From an uncultured Rhodopila sp. (GTDB lineage: Bacteria; Pseudomonadota; Alphaproteobacteria; Acetobacterales; Acetobacteraceae), in the NCBI RefSeq assembly GCF_903944925.1, contig NZ_CAJATU010000101.1, positions 36,381-100,380 on the forward strand: 64,000 nucleotides of DNA. The letters run 5' to 3'. The notes beneath the pieces are model-generated. The model was not told the DNA's origin, did no database searches, and saw nothing but the letters and a program-made list of their open reading frames with translations. Shown piece by piece: positions 54,796-63,574 of the stretch (positions within the stretch are counted from its first letter, which is position 1; each line of letters begins with the position of its first letter). Both the position numbers and the translations under genes were made by a program.

Positions 54796-56319
54796 ATGGT
54801 CGTCGATAAAGCACTGGCTGAACTTGCCCGCACCGTCTCGATCAAGCGGCAATACGACAACTTCATCGGCGGCGAATGGGTTCCCCCCGTGCGCGGCCAG
54901 TATTTCGATAACGTATCGCCGGTCAACGGCAAGGTTATTTGCCAGGTGGCCCGTTCGACCGCCGAAGACATCGAGCTTGCGCTCGACGCAGCGCACAAGG
55001 CCAAGGATGCCTGGGGCGCGACCTCCTACGCCGAGCGCTCCCGCGTCCTGAACAAGATCGCCGATCGGCTGGAAGAGAAGCTGGCGACCCTGGCGATGGT
55101 CGAAACGCTGGACAACGGCAAGCCGATCCGCGAAACGACGCATGCGGATCTGCCGCTGGGGATCGATCATTTCCGTTACTTCGCCGGTGTGATCCGGGCC
55201 CAGGAAGGCAGCACCTGCCAGATCGACAGCACCACGGTCGCGTATCATTTCCATGAGCCGCTGGGCGTCGTCGGCCAGATCATTCCCTGGAACTTCCCGC
55301 TGCTGATGGCGATCTGGAAGCTGGCTCCGGCACTCGCCGCCGGCAACTGCATCGTGCTGAAGCCGGCCGAACAGACCCCGCTCAGCATCCTGGTGCTGAT
55401 CGAGATCATTGCCGATCTGCTGCCGCCCGGAACGATCAACGTGGTCAACGGGTTCGGCGTCGAGGCCGGCAAGCCGCTCGCGCAGAACAAGCGGATCGCC
55501 AAGATCGCCTTCACCGGTGAGACGACCACCGGCCGTCTGATCATGCAGTACGCCTCGGAAAACCTCATTCCCGTCACGCTGGAGCTGGGCGGCAAGTCGC
55601 CGAACATATTCTTCGCCGACGTGATGAACGAAGACGACGCGTTCTTCGACAAGGCGCTCGAAGGCTTCACCATGTTCGCGCTGAACCAGGGCGAAGTCTG
55701 CACCTGCCCGAGCCGCGCGCTGATCCACGAAAGCATCTACGATCGCTTCATGGAGCGTGCGCTGAAGCGCGTCGCCGCCATCACCCAGGGCAACCCGTTC
55801 GACGCCTCCACCATGATCGGCGCCCAGGCTTCCAACGACCAGCTTGAGAAGATCCTGTCCTACATCGACATCGGCCGTCAGGAAGGTGCCAAGGTGCTGG
55901 CCGGTGGTCATCGCAAGATCCATCCGGGCGACCTCGCCGAAGGCTACTACGTCGAGCCGACGGTGCTGCAGGGCAACAACAAGATGCGCGTGTTCCAGGA
56001 GGAAATCTTCGGGCCGGTCGTGTCCGTGACCACCTTCAAGGACGATGCCGACGCGCTGGCCATCGCCAACGACACGCTGTACGGCCTCGGCTCCGGCGTG
56101 TGGACCCGCGACGGCACCCGCGCCTACAATTTCGGCCGCTCGATCCAGGCCGGTCGCGTCTGGACCAACTGCTACCACCTGTATCCGGCGCACGCGGCGT
56201 TCGGCGGCTACAAGCAGTCGGGCATCGGGCGTGAGAACCACAAGGCGATGCTTGACCATTACCAGCAGACGAAGAATATGCTGGTCAGCTACAGCCCGAA
56301 CGCCCTGGGCTTCTTCTAA
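54796..56319 (+). CDS. exaC: NAD-dependent aldehyde dehydrogenase, ExaC/AldB type
   Basis: 507 residues from ATG 54796 with GGAGAGGA upstream. Signature LELGGKSPN with general-base Glu263, catalytic Cys302 in GEVCTCPSR with Cys304, and NAD site [18 protein letters not shown]. The AldB/ExaC subgroup pairs with PQQ-alcohol oxidation, turning the aldehyde into acid in the cytoplasm. It lies 59 bases behind the J-G fusion. A hairpin between it and the next gene may reduce read-through. Confidence 0.93.
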   Translation: MVVDKALAELARTVSIKRQYDNFIGGEWVPPVRGQYFDNVSPVNGKVICQVARSTAEDIELALDAAHKAKDAWGATSYAERSRVLNKIADRLEEKLATLAMVETLDNGKPIRETTHADLPLGIDHFRYFAGVIRAQEGSTCQIDSTTVAYHFHEPLGVVGQIIPWNFPLLMAIWKLAPALAAGNCIVLKPAEQTPLSILVLIEIIADLLPPGTINVVNGFGVEAGKPLAQNKRIAKIAFTGETTTGRLIMQYASENLIPVTLELGGKSPNIFFADVMNEDDAFFDKALEGFTMFALNQGEVCTCPSRALIHESIYDRFMERALKRVAAITQGNPFDASTMIGAQASNDQLEKILSYIDIGRQEGAKVLAGGHRKIHPGDLAEGYYVEPTVLQGNNKMRVFQEEIFGPVVSVTTFKDDADALAIANDTLYGLGSGVWTRDGTRAYNFGRSIQAGRVWTNCYHLYPAHAAFGGYKQSGIGRENHKAMLDHYQQTKNMLVSYSPNALGFF

Positions 56320-56328
56320 CCGGCAACG

Positions 56329-56357
56329 GGCCGGGACCCTTCCCCGGGGTCCCGGCC
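56329..56357 (+). terminator. Intra-operon hairpin after the aldehyde dehydrogenase
   Basis: Stem GGCCGGGACCC (56329-56339) with GGGTCCCGGCC (56347-56357), 11 bp, loop TTCCCCG. No T-run follows; GGAGG for the next gene begins 11 bases later. More likely an mRNA processing/stability or partial-termination element than a full terminator. Confidence 0.55.
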
Positions 56358-56377
56358 TGCCCCCCGCGGAGGATGCG

Positions 56378-56761
56378 ATGACTCAACGAGTTCTCATCAC
56401 GCCCGAAGCGGAAGCTATCGTGGATCGCCTGCGGGCGGTGCATGGTCCGTTGATGTTCCACCAGTCCGGCGGATGCTGCGATGGCAGCTCACCGATGTGC
56501 TACGCCAAGGGCGAATTTCGCACCGGCGCGCAGGATGTGCTGTTGGGTGAGATCGCCGGCTGCCAGTTCTTCATGGGCGCGGCGCAGTTCGAATACTGGC
56601 AGCACACGCAATTGATCATCGACGTGGTCAAGGGCCGCGGCGCTGGCTTTTCGCTGGAAGCCCCTGAAGGCGTCCGCTTCCTCACGCGTTCGCGCGTATT
56701 CACGGACGACGAGGTCGCCGAACTGGAAGCCGCCGGGGCGGTGCCATCCGGCGCCGCGTAG
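56378..56761 (+). CDS. DUF779 family protein
   Basis: 127 residues from ATG 56378 with GGAGG five bases upstream. Family features: FHQSGGCCDGSSPMCY (Cys-rich core), GCQFFMGAAQFEYW and SLEAPEGVRFLTRSRVFT. DUF779 genes nearly always follow an ExaC/AldB-type aldehyde dehydrogenase and are thought to assist it; mechanism unknown. The conserved Cys-Cys and later Cys could bind metal. Confidence 0.92.
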   Translation: MTQRVLITPEAEAIVDRLRAVHGPLMFHQSGGCCDGSSPMCYAKGEFRTGAQDVLLGEIAGCQFFMGAAQFEYWQHTQLIIDVVKGRGAGFSLEAPEGVRFLTRSRVFTDDEVAELEAAGAVPSGAA

Positions 56762-56798
56762 CTTGTGGTGAGCGGCTAACTTCACTACGAACGTCGGT

Positions 56799-58019
56799 AT
56801 GGAACGTCCGATGGGAAATGCGCGTAACGGCATCAGCCGGCGCGGCCTGGTGGCTATGCTCGCTCTGGGCGCGCTTGCGCCACGCGGCGCGCGTGCCGAT
56901 GGCGGCGTGGTTCGCGTCGGCTACATCCGCTCCCTGATCCGCCGTCCGGTGATCTCGCTGCTGGACCAGCCAGGGCCCGATTTCGGCCTGGCGGGTGCGA
57001 AGCTGGCGATGGACGACAACAACACGACAGGCAGTTCGCTCGGCCAGAGCTTTGATCTGGTCGATGTGCCGGTGCGCAAGGGAGCGAACCTGCCGGCCGC
57101 GCTCGACCAGTTGGCGGGGCAGGGCGTGCGGCTGGTGATGACGGACCTCGACGCCGACAGCGTTCTGCTGCTGGCCGATGGCGCGCGGACGCGCGGGATG
57201 ACGCTGTTCAACCTGGCGGCGCAGGATGACTCGTTGCGGCAACAGGATTGCCGCGCCGATGTGATCCATGTCGCGCCGAGCCGCAGCATGCTGACCGATG
57301 CGGTGGCGCAATATCTGGTCTGGAAGAAGTGGACCCGCTGGCTGCTGGTGTATGGTTCCTATCCGTCGGACAAGCTGCTTGCCGATGCCTACCGCCGATC
57401 GGCCAAGCGGTTCGGGGCGAAGATCGTGCAGGAGAAGATCAGCGAGGATACCGGCGGCTCGCGCCAGAGCGATTCGGGCGTAGTCCAGGAGCAGCAGCAG
57501 ATTCCGGTGCTGACGCAGGGCGCGCCGGATTACGACGTGCTGGTGGCCGCGGATGAGAACCAGGTTTTCGCCGGCTATCTGCCGTACCGCACCTGGGACC
57601 CCCGCCCGGTGGCGGGTTCGGCCGGGCTGGAGCCGGTGACCTGGGATCCCAGCAGCGAATCCTGGGGCGGCACGCAGTTGCAGAACCGTTTCGTGCGATT
57701 GTTCAACCGGCGCATGATGCCGCTCGATATGCAAGCCTGGACCGGTGCGCGGATGATCGGTGAGGCCGCCTCCCACACCGGCAGCACCGATGCCGGCAAG
57801 CTTGTGGGCTATATGAAAAGCCCGGAGTTCGGGATCGCGGCGTACAAGGGACAGTTGCTGACGTTGCGCGATTGGGATCTGCAACTCCGCCAGCCGATAT
57901 TGCTGTCGGACGGACGGACGGTCGTTTCCATATCTCCGCAGCCCGGTTTTCTCCACCAGTCAAACGAGCTCGATACACTCGGCATCGATCGGCCTGAAAC
58001 CAAATGCAAACTGCAATGA
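56799..58019 (+). CDS. Substrate-binding protein of PQQ-alcohol-linked ABC system (PedA1/LutA-like)
   Basis: 406 residues with a twin-arginine-type signal (GISRRGLVAMLALG ... ARA). Periplasmic type I binding fold of the quinoprotein-linked family: VRVGYIRSLIRRPVISLLD, LAMDDNNTTGSSLGQSFDL, LNRFVRL-like and RPILLSDGRTVVSISPQPGF near the end. In Pseudomonas putida and Methylobacterium, members belong to the PedA1A2BC and Lut uptake systems needed for lanthanide-dependent growth. Gene order here matches A1-A2-B-C. It is followed by an ATGA overlap to the beta-propeller gene. The ligand is inferred, not shown. Confidence 0.85.
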   Translation: MERPMGNARNGISRRGLVAMLALGALAPRGARADGGVVRVGYIRSLIRRPVISLLDQPGPDFGLAGAKLAMDDNNTTGSSLGQSFDLVDVPVRKGANLPAALDQLAGQGVRLVMTDLDADSVLLLADGARTRGMTLFNLAAQDDSLRQQDCRADVIHVAPSRSMLTDAVAQYLVWKKWTRWLLVYGSYPSDKLLADAYRRSAKRFGAKIVQEKISEDTGGSRQSDSGVVQEQQQIPVLTQGAPDYDVLVAADENQVFAGYLPYRTWDPRPVAGSAGLEPVTWDPSSESWGGTQLQNRFVRLFNRRMMPLDMQAWTGARMIGEAASHTGSTDAGKLVGYMKSPEFGIAAYKGQLLTLRDWDLQLRQPILLSDGRTVVSISPQPGFLHQSNELDTLGIDRPETKCKLQ

Positions 58020-59095
58020 ATGCCGTGCCGTCCCTCCGTGTCATGGTGCGCGCAGGCACACCATCCACGCCTTTCGCTGGTCGCGGCAAAGGCGTGGATG
58101 GTGCGCCTGCGCGCACCATGACGTTGAAGCGCTGGTGCACCAGCGCAACACTGGGCCTTGTAGTCGCCCTGCCGATCCCGGCGCACGCCCTGACTGCGTA
58201 TGTCACCAACGAACGCGACAACACCGTCAGCGTCGTCGATCTTGACGAAATGAAAACTGTCAAAACGATCGATGTCGGCCAGCGGCCGCGCGGCATCACG
58301 CTGACCGCCGACGGAAAATCCATCCTGGTCTGCGCCAGCGACGACGACACCATCCAGGTCATCGACCGCGCCACGTTGCAGATTACCGGCGAACTTCCTT
58401 CCGGAGCCGATCCGGAAACGTTCGCGTTGGGGGAGGGGGGCAACAGGCTGTTTGTATCGAATGAAAACGATCAGATGGTGACGGTGATCGACGTGCCGTC
58501 CCGCAAGGTGGTGGCGAAAATTCCGACCGGCGTGGAGCCGGAGGGCATGGCGGTGAGCCCGGACGGCAAGACGATCGTCAATACGTCCGAAACCACCAAC
58601 ATGGCGCATTTCATCGATTACGAGACCCGCAAGGTCGTCGCGACGGTGCTGGTGGATCCGCGCCCGCGCATCGCGCAGTTCAAGCATGACGGGTCGGAGT
58701 TGTGGGTGTCTTCGGAACTCGGCGGCACGGTCAGCGTGATCGATCCGGTGGCCCACGTCGTGAAGAACAAGATCCATTTCGAGGTCCAGGGCCTCCGCGA
58801 TAAAGCGATCCAGCCGGTGGGGATTCGATTCACCAAGGACGACAGCATGGCTTTCGTGGCGCTCGGCCCGGCCAATCGCGTCGCGGTGATCGATGCAAAG
58901 ACTGGAACGGTGGAAAAATACCTGCTGGTGGGCCAGCGCGTCTGGCAGATGGCGTTCACGCCGGACGAAAAATACCTGCTGACCACCAACGGGCTGTCCA
59001 ACGACATTTCGGTCATCGATGTCGCCGCGCTGAAGGTGGTGAAGTCCATCCAGGTTGGACGCCTGCCCTGGGGTGTGGTGGTCTCACCGCAATGA
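58016..59095 (+). CDS. YVTN beta-propeller protein of the PQQ-linked ABC system (PedA2-like), with repeat inserted at its start
   Basis: The ATG at 58016 overlaps the upstream stop (ATGA), giving 359 residues. A palindromic repeat (58040-58122) then reads through in frame before the signal peptide LKRWCTSATLGLVVALPIPA. The alternative start ATG 58118 lies within the repeat's right arm (325 residues) and has no ribosome site. The mature part is a seven-bladed YVTN propeller: repeated VSVVDLDEMKTVKTIDVGQR then PRGITLTADGKSILV, PEGMAVSPDGKTIVNTS, WGVVVSPQ. It is the family called PQQ-dependent-catabolism-associated propeller; PedA2 of P. putida is the counterpart. Probably periplasmic and part of the uptake system. 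Confidence 0.82.
   Translation: MNAVPSLRVMVRAGTPSTPFAGRGKGVDGAPARTMTLKRWCTSATLGLVVALPIPAHALTAYVTNERDNTVSVVDLDEMKTVKTIDVGQRPRGITLTADGKSILVCASDDDTIQVIDRATLQITGELPSGADPETFALGEGGNRLFVSNENDQMVTVIDVPSRKVVAKIPTGVEPEGMAVSPDGKTIVNTSETTNMAHFIDYETRKVVATVLVDPRPRIAQFKHDGSELWVSSELGGTVSVIDPVAHVVKNKIHFEVQGLRDKAIQPVGIRFTKDDSMAFVALGPANRVAVIDAKTGTVEKYLLVGQRVWQMAFTPDEKYLLTTNGLSNDISVIDVAALKVVKSIQVGRLPWGVVVSPQ
58040..58122. repeat. Large palindrome (35-bp arms) inside the start of the propeller gene
   Basis: Left arm 58040-58074 (GTCATGGTGCGCGCAGGCAC then ACCATCCACGCCTTT) and right arm 58088-58122 are reverse complements with one mismatch (a T opposite G when folded). The loop is 13 bases (58075-58087). Immediately left is CCTCCGTGT, giving the same CCTCCGTGTCAT as at 232-242 of the window, so it is a mobile or dispersed REP-type unit. 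The inserted length keeps the reading frame open. Confidence 0.88.
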
Positions 59096-59856
59096 ACATC
59101 ATGTCCGCCGAGACGCGCGTCGCTGCCTTCCCGCCGGCCCTGGCTGTGGATGGCGTCAGCCATGCCTATGGCCCGCGCCGTGTGCTGGACAAGGTTTCCC
59201 TGACCGTTCCGCAGGGGCAATTCACCGCGGTGCTCGGCCTGAACGGAGCGGGCAAGACGACGCTGCTGTCGCTGATCACCCGGCTGTTCGATACGCAAAG
59301 CGGCAGCATCAGCGTGCTCGGCCATCGGATCGACCGCGCGCCGGGCGAGGCGTTGCGGCGGCTGGGCGTGGTGTTCCAGGCGCGCACGCTGGATCTCGAT
59401 CTGTCGGTGATGGACAACCTGCTGTTCCACGCCGCGCTGCACGGTATCGGCGGGCGCGAGGCGCGGCGGCGTGGCATGGCCGCGCTGGCCGATGTCGGCA
59501 TGGCGGAGCGGGCGAAGGACAAGGCGCGAAACCTGTCCGGCGGCCAGATGCGGCGGGTGGAGATCGCCCGTTCGTTGCTTCATGGGCCGAGCCTTTTGGT
59601 GCTGGACGAACCAACGGTCGGGCTGGATATCGCGTCGAAGCAGGCGATCGTGACCCATGTCCGCAGCCTGGTGCGGGACCGCGGTGTCGGTGTGCTGTGG
59701 ACGACCCACATTCTGGACGAGATCGAACCGTCCGATCAGATCCTGGTGCTGCATCTCGGCAAATCGCTCGCCCGCGGTGTCGTCAGCGATGTCGTTGCGG
59801 CCTCCGGCAAGGACAGCCTGCGCGCTGCGTTCGCAGCACTGACGGAAGCGCCATGA
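59092..59856 (+). CDS. ABC transporter ATPase of the PQQ-linked system (PedB-like)
   Basis: 254 residues: Walker A GLNGAGKTT, signature LSGGQMRRVEIARSLL, Walker B LLVLDEPTVGLD, H-loop LWTTHIL. Starts at ATG 59092 in the propeller stop (ATGA), with a second ATG three codons on. Most like the ATPases of the PQQ-alcohol ABC family. Its partner permease overlaps by ATGA. Energises uptake or export of the shared ligand, probably a lanthanide or its chelator. Confidence 0.9.
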   Translation: MNIMSAETRVAAFPPALAVDGVSHAYGPRRVLDKVSLTVPQGQFTAVLGLNGAGKTTLLSLITRLFDTQSGSISVLGHRIDRAPGEALRRLGVVFQARTLDLDLSVMDNLLFHAALHGIGGREARRRGMAALADVGMAERAKDKARNLSGGQMRRVEIARSLLHGPSLLVLDEPTVGLDIASKQAIVTHVRSLVRDRGVGVLWTTHILDEIEPSDQILVLHLGKSLARGVVSDVVAASGKDSLRAAFAALTEAP

Positions 59857-60698
59857 GCGACCTCACCCTCGACGCACCGCCGCGCGGCTTCACCCTCGGC
59901 CAATTCCTGATCTGCCTACGCGGCATCATGTGGCGGGAGGCGTTGCGTTTCGTGCATCAGCGGGAACGTTTCGTTTCCGCCCTGGTGCGGCCGCTCGTCT
60001 GGCTGTTCATCTTCGCCGCCGGCTTCCGCCAGATCCTCGGCGTGTCGATCATCCCGCCCTACGAAACCTACGTCCTGTACGAGGTCTACGTCACCCCCGG
60101 CCTGATCGCGATGATCCAGCTTTTCAACGGCATGCAATCCTCCCTGTCCATGGTCTACGACCGCGAAATGGGCAACATGCGCATGCTGCTGGTCAGCCCG
60201 TTTCCGCGCTGGTTCCTGCTGGTGTCCAAGCTGCTGGCCAGCACCACGGTCTCCATACTCCAGGTCGCCGCCTTCATGATTGTCGCGTGGCTATGGGGAG
60301 TCGATCTGCCGCCGTGGTCTTTCCTGACCGTGCTGCCCGCACTGGTGCTGTGCGGCCTGATGCTTGGCTCACTGGGGATGCTGCTATCCTCGATGATCAA
60401 GCAACTGGAGAACTTCGCCGGCGTGATGAACTTCGTCATCTTCCCGATGTTCTTCGCCTCCTCGGCGCTGTATCCGCTGTGGCTGGTGCAGCAATCCAGC
60501 CCGGTCGTCTACTTCATTTGCCGGCTCAATCCATTCACCTATGCGGTCGAGCTCATTCGCTTCAGCTTATACGGCAAATTAGATTTTCTATCGCTTGCCG
60601 TTGTTGCTTCGGCCACCACAGTGTTTACCATCGGCGCGATTCTGGCCTACGACCCGGCTCGCGGGCTGCTCGTTCGCCGCGGAGGTGGGGCACCATGA
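59853..60698 (+). CDS. ABC transporter permease of the PQQ-linked system (PedC-like, ABC-2 type)
   Basis: 281 residues, six helices, ABC-2 fold: VRPLVWLFIFAAGFRQILG, the conserved YVTPGLIAMIQLFNGMQSSL and NFVIFPMFFASSALYPLW. ATG 59853 overlaps the ATPase stop; its own stop overlaps the next gene (ATGA). Although ABC-2 permeases usually export, this branch sits with a binding protein and is essential for lanthanide-dependent growth in P. putida (PedC). Confidence 0.9.
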   Translation: MSDLTLDAPPRGFTLGQFLICLRGIMWREALRFVHQRERFVSALVRPLVWLFIFAAGFRQILGVSIIPPYETYVLYEVYVTPGLIAMIQLFNGMQSSLSMVYDREMGNMRMLLVSPFPRWFLLVSKLLASTTVSILQVAAFMIVAWLWGVDLPPWSFLTVLPALVLCGLMLGSLGMLLSSMIKQLENFAGVMNFVIFPMFFASSALYPLWLVQQSSPVVYFICRLNPFTYAVELIRFSLYGKLDFLSLAVVASATTVFTIGAILAYDPARGLLVRRGGGAP

Positions 60699-61675
60699 CA
60701 CAATTATCCCGGCGGGCGTTGCTCGCAGCCGCCGCGGCATCCATCGCGCTCCCCGCGCGGGCGGACAACGCGGTGCGGCTCGGCACGTTGCAGTTCGGCA
60801 CCGTCCAGTGGGTTGCCGATGTCATCCGCCGGCATGACCTCGATACCAAACATGGCTTCACGCTGCGCGGCACCATGCTCGCCAACACCGATGCAGGGCG
60901 TGTCTCATTGATGGCCGGGGCGAGCGACGTCATCCTGTCGGACTGGCCGTTCGCCGCGGTGCAACGCGCCGACGGAACGAAGCTGTGCTTCGCGCCGTTC
61001 TCCAGCGCCACCGGCGGCATCATGGCCGCGGCCGATTCGCCGATACGGCGGCTGGCCGATTTGAAGGGCCGCAAACTCGGCGTGGCCGGCGGCCCGGCCG
61101 ACAAATCCTGGCTTGTGGTGCAGGCCGCCGCGCGCGGACAGGGCATCGACCTCGCCACCGAGGCGAAGCCGGTGTTCGGCGCCCCGCCGCTGCTCGGCGC
61201 CAAGCTGCAGCAGGGCGAACTCGATGCGGTGCTGACATACTGGAATTTCTCCGCCCGGCTGGAAGCGGCAGGCTTCCGTCAGGCCGTTTCCGTGGCGGAT
61301 TGCGCCAAGGCGCTGGATATTCCGCCCCGGGTCAGCATGGTCGGGTTCGTCTTCCGCGAAGACTGGGGGAATGCCAATCGATCCGCGATCGACGGATTCC
61401 TCGCCGCCGTCGATGAAGCCGATGGGCTGCTGGCCGGTTCGGTCGAGGAGTGGACGGCGGTGCGCCCGCTGATGGACGCCGACAGCGATGCGCTGTTCGT
61501 TCGCCTGCGCGACCGTTATCTCGCCGGCGTGCCGCGGGCGGATGCGGCGGAACAGGCGCGCGGCGCCGCCCGCCTGCTGGCCGTGCTGCACGAAACCGGC
61601 GGCTCGCAGGCCACGGGCGGAATCGAGACGCTGCCGCCGGGTGTCTTCTGGCCGGTCAAAGATGGGTCGAGCTGA
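60695..61675 (+). CDS. NitT/TauT-type ABC substrate-binding protein
   Basis: 326 residues with a twin-arginine-like signal (SRRALLAAAAASIALPARA). Type II periplasmic binding fold of the NMT1/SsuA kind: RLGTLQFGTVQWVADVIRRH, LMAGASDVILSDWPFAAVQR, RKLGVAGGPADKSWLVVQAA, DAVLTYWNFSARLEAAGF. Coupled by ATGA to the PedC-like gene, so it belongs to the same operon, yet it starts a second and different transporter. The ligand is unknown; binding-pocket tryptophans are visible but prove little. Confidence 0.86.
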   Translation: MTQLSRRALLAAAAASIALPARADNAVRLGTLQFGTVQWVADVIRRHDLDTKHGFTLRGTMLANTDAGRVSLMAGASDVILSDWPFAAVQRADGTKLCFAPFSSATGGIMAAADSPIRRLADLKGRKLGVAGGPADKSWLVVQAAARGQGIDLATEAKPVFGAPPLLGAKLQQGELDAVLTYWNFSARLEAAGFRQAVSVADCAKALDIPPRVSMVGFVFREDWGNANRSAIDGFLAAVDEADGLLAGSVEEWTAVRPLMDADSDALFVRLRDRYLAGVPRADAAEQARGAARLLAVLHETGGSQATGGIETLPPGVFWPVKDGSS

Positions 61676-62438
61676 ACCCGGCGCGCTTTCCGTTGCGGCG
61701 CGCGACCGCTTGCTGTCCCTGCTGGGCTTTATCGCCATCTGGTGGCTGGGCTCCTATGTGTCGGCCAATCCGAACTTGCTTCCGGGTCCGCAGCGAGTCG
61801 CCCTGTTCGCCTGGCACGAATGCGTAACGGGCGCGCTGCCGGCAGCGTTTGCCGCGACTCTTGCACGCGTCATCGTCGCCTTCATTCTCGCCATGCTCGG
61901 CGGCGGCACCCTCGGCTACATCACCGGCCGATCGGCCAGGGTCAATGCATGGGTGGATCCGTGGGTGGTGATCGGCCTCAACCTCCCCGTCCTCGTCGTC
62001 ATCGTTCTAGCCTATATCTGGATCGGCCTTAACGACGCCGCCGCGGTGCTGGCGGTTGTATTGGCAAAAGCACCGACAGTTGTCGTGACAGTGCGGGAGG
62101 GCGCGCGGGCGCTCGACCCCGGCCTCGCGGAAATGGCGCAGGCATTCCATCTGCCGCAATGGCGGCGCCTGCGCCATGTGGTGCTGCCGCAACTGCTGCC
62201 GTACATCGCCGCCGCCGGGCGCAGCGGATTGTCCATCACCTGGAAGATCGTGTTGCTGGTGGAACTTCTGGGTCGGCCGAGCGGGGTTGGTTACGTGCTC
62301 AATCTATTCTTCCAGAACTTCAACGTCACCGGAATCCTGGCGTACGGCCTGGCCTTCGCCGGCCTGATGCTGTTGTTCGAGGCTGCGGTACTGCAACCGC
62401 TCGAACGGCGCGCAACGGCATGGCGGTCGAATGCTTGA
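61662..62438 (+). CDS. ABC transporter permease, NitT/TauT type
   Basis: 258 residues, ATG 61662 within the end of the binding-protein gene. BPD_transp_1 permease with about six helices and the EAA loop EMAQAFHLPQWRRLRHVVLP then QLLPYIAAAGRSGLSITWKI. Helix one is FIAIWWLGSYV. Forms the channel for the second importer. Its stop overlaps the ATPase gene by eight bases. Confidence 0.9.
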   Translation: MGRAEPGALSVAARDRLLSLLGFIAIWWLGSYVSANPNLLPGPQRVALFAWHECVTGALPAAFAATLARVIVAFILAMLGGGTLGYITGRSARVNAWVDPWVVIGLNLPVLVVIVLAYIWIGLNDAAAVLAVVLAKAPTVVVTVREGARALDPGLAEMAQAFHLPQWRRLRHVVLPQLLPYIAAAGRSGLSITWKIVLLVELLGRPSGVGYVLNLFFQNFNVTGILAYGLAFAGLMLLFEAAVLQPLERRATAWRSNA

Positions 62439-63174
62439 GGTTCGTATCGACCGCAAGACGTACGTATCGGAGTCCGGCGCCGAACGAACCGTTCTGTCCG
62501 ACGTCCATTTTTCCGTCGCAGCCGGCGAAGTCGTCGGCCTGCTCGGCCCGTCCGGGGCCGGCAAGAGCACGATGCTGCGGATTCTGCTCGGACTGGACAC
62601 AGACTACGAAGGCCATGTGCGGCATGATTTCCGCCGGGTGGGCGTGGTGTTCCAGGAGCCTCGGCTGCTGCCCTGGCTGACCGTGGAGGACAACATCCGG
62701 CTGGTCGTCACGGATGACATGCAGCAGCCGGACATCGGGTTTTTGTTGCAAACCGTGCAGCTTGGCCATGCCGCTGCGTTGCGGCCGCGGCAGCTTTCAC
62801 TCGGCATGGCCCGCCGGGTGGCGCTGGCAAGGGCCCTGGCGATTTCACCGGAACTGCTGGTGCTGGACGAACCGTTTGCTTCGCTGGACGCCCGGCTTGG
62901 CGCCGGCCTGGCGGAAAGCGTCGCGCGCTGGGCGCGATCGACCGGGGCGGCGGTGATCGTCGCGACGCATGATCTGGCACAGGCGATGGAGCGGGTATCG
63001 CGCCTGCTGATTCTTTCGGGCGTACCAGCGCGGCTCTGCGCCGATCGGCCGGTCCCGGCGGCGGGCGATCGGGCGCTGTACGCGAAGTTGTTGGCGGAGT
63101 TCGCGTTTCTCTGCGCTGACAAGCGCGGCCATGAGGACGTGCAGCAATTGCCGTCCGAGCAGACCTCGGGTTAA
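62431..63174 (+). CDS. ABC transporter ATPase, NitT/TauT type
   Basis: 247 residues: Walker A GPSGAGKSTM, an altered signature LSLGMARRVALARAL (canonical LSGGQ is LSLGM), Walker B LLVLDEPFASLD, H-loop ATHDL. Starts at ATG 62431 inside the permease stop. The signature change could slow hydrolysis, but occurs in some nitrate/taurine-type ATPases. Completes the second importer. Confidence 0.9.
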   Translation: MLEVRIDRKTYVSESGAERTVLSDVHFSVAAGEVVGLLGPSGAGKSTMLRILLGLDTDYEGHVRHDFRRVGVVFQEPRLLPWLTVEDNIRLVVTDDMQQPDIGFLLQTVQLGHAAALRPRQLSLGMARRVALARALAISPELLVLDEPFASLDARLGAGLAESVARWARSTGAAVIVATHDLAQAMERVSRLLILSGVPARLCADRPVPAAGDRALYAKLLAEFAFLCADKRGHEDVQQLPSEQTSG

Positions 63175-63208
63175 TATCCGCGCAAGAAAACTCATATGGG
63201 GAGACGAG

Positions 63209-63550
63209 ATGCCGTTCCGGCTGGCCTGGTTGCCGTTGACGATCGCCCTCAGCCTGCCGGCTGCGGCGGCGGATCGTTTCTTTATGTATAATCTGACCGA
63301 TGCGACGACGTTCCCCGGTGTCTACCTGGCGCCAGCCGGGACCGGGCAGTGGGGCGTTAACCAGGCGCTCAACGATAAGGACAAGGCGATCGACCCGTCG
63401 GAACGATTGCCGATCAAGGAGGTCAGCCGCGGGTTGTTCGATGTCAAGCTGGTGGACGAAAAAGGCCGGGTCTGCATCGCGCATGGCATCGATCTGACGA
63501 AGGACACTACGTTTGCGATCCACGACGCCGATCTGGCGGACTGCCACTGA
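63209..63550 (+). CDS. Small exported protein of unknown function
   Basis: 113 residues from ATG 63209 with GGGGAGA upstream. Signal peptide to about residue 21 (LSLPAAAA), then a compact domain: YNLTDATTFPGVYLAPAGT, GVNQALNDKDKAIDPSER, VDEKGRVCIAHGIDL, FAIHDADLADCH. Two Cys could form a disulfide; the Asp/Glu-rich loop (DKDKAIDPSE) may bind cations. It resembles conserved small periplasmic proteins seen in PQQ-alcohol regions. Unknown role; follows the second importer by 34 bases. Confidence 0.75.
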   Translation: MPFRLAWLPLTIALSLPAAAADRFFMYNLTDATTFPGVYLAPAGTGQWGVNQALNDKDKAIDPSERLPIKEVSRGLFDVKLVDEKGRVCIAHGIDLTKDTTFAIHDADLADCH

Positions 63551-63574
63551 GACAACTGACCAGGGGAGAGAAAC

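Noticed and set aside
54724..56259. A 511-codon frame opposite the aldehyde dehydrogenase
   Set aside because: Antisense of a gene with full catalytic motifs; the product has no recognisable domain.
63209..63550. Calling the small exported protein a lanmodulin-like lanthanide binder
   Set aside because: It has an acidic loop (DKDKAIDPSE) but no EF-hand series with the 12-residue spacing and Pro at position 2 that define lanmodulin.
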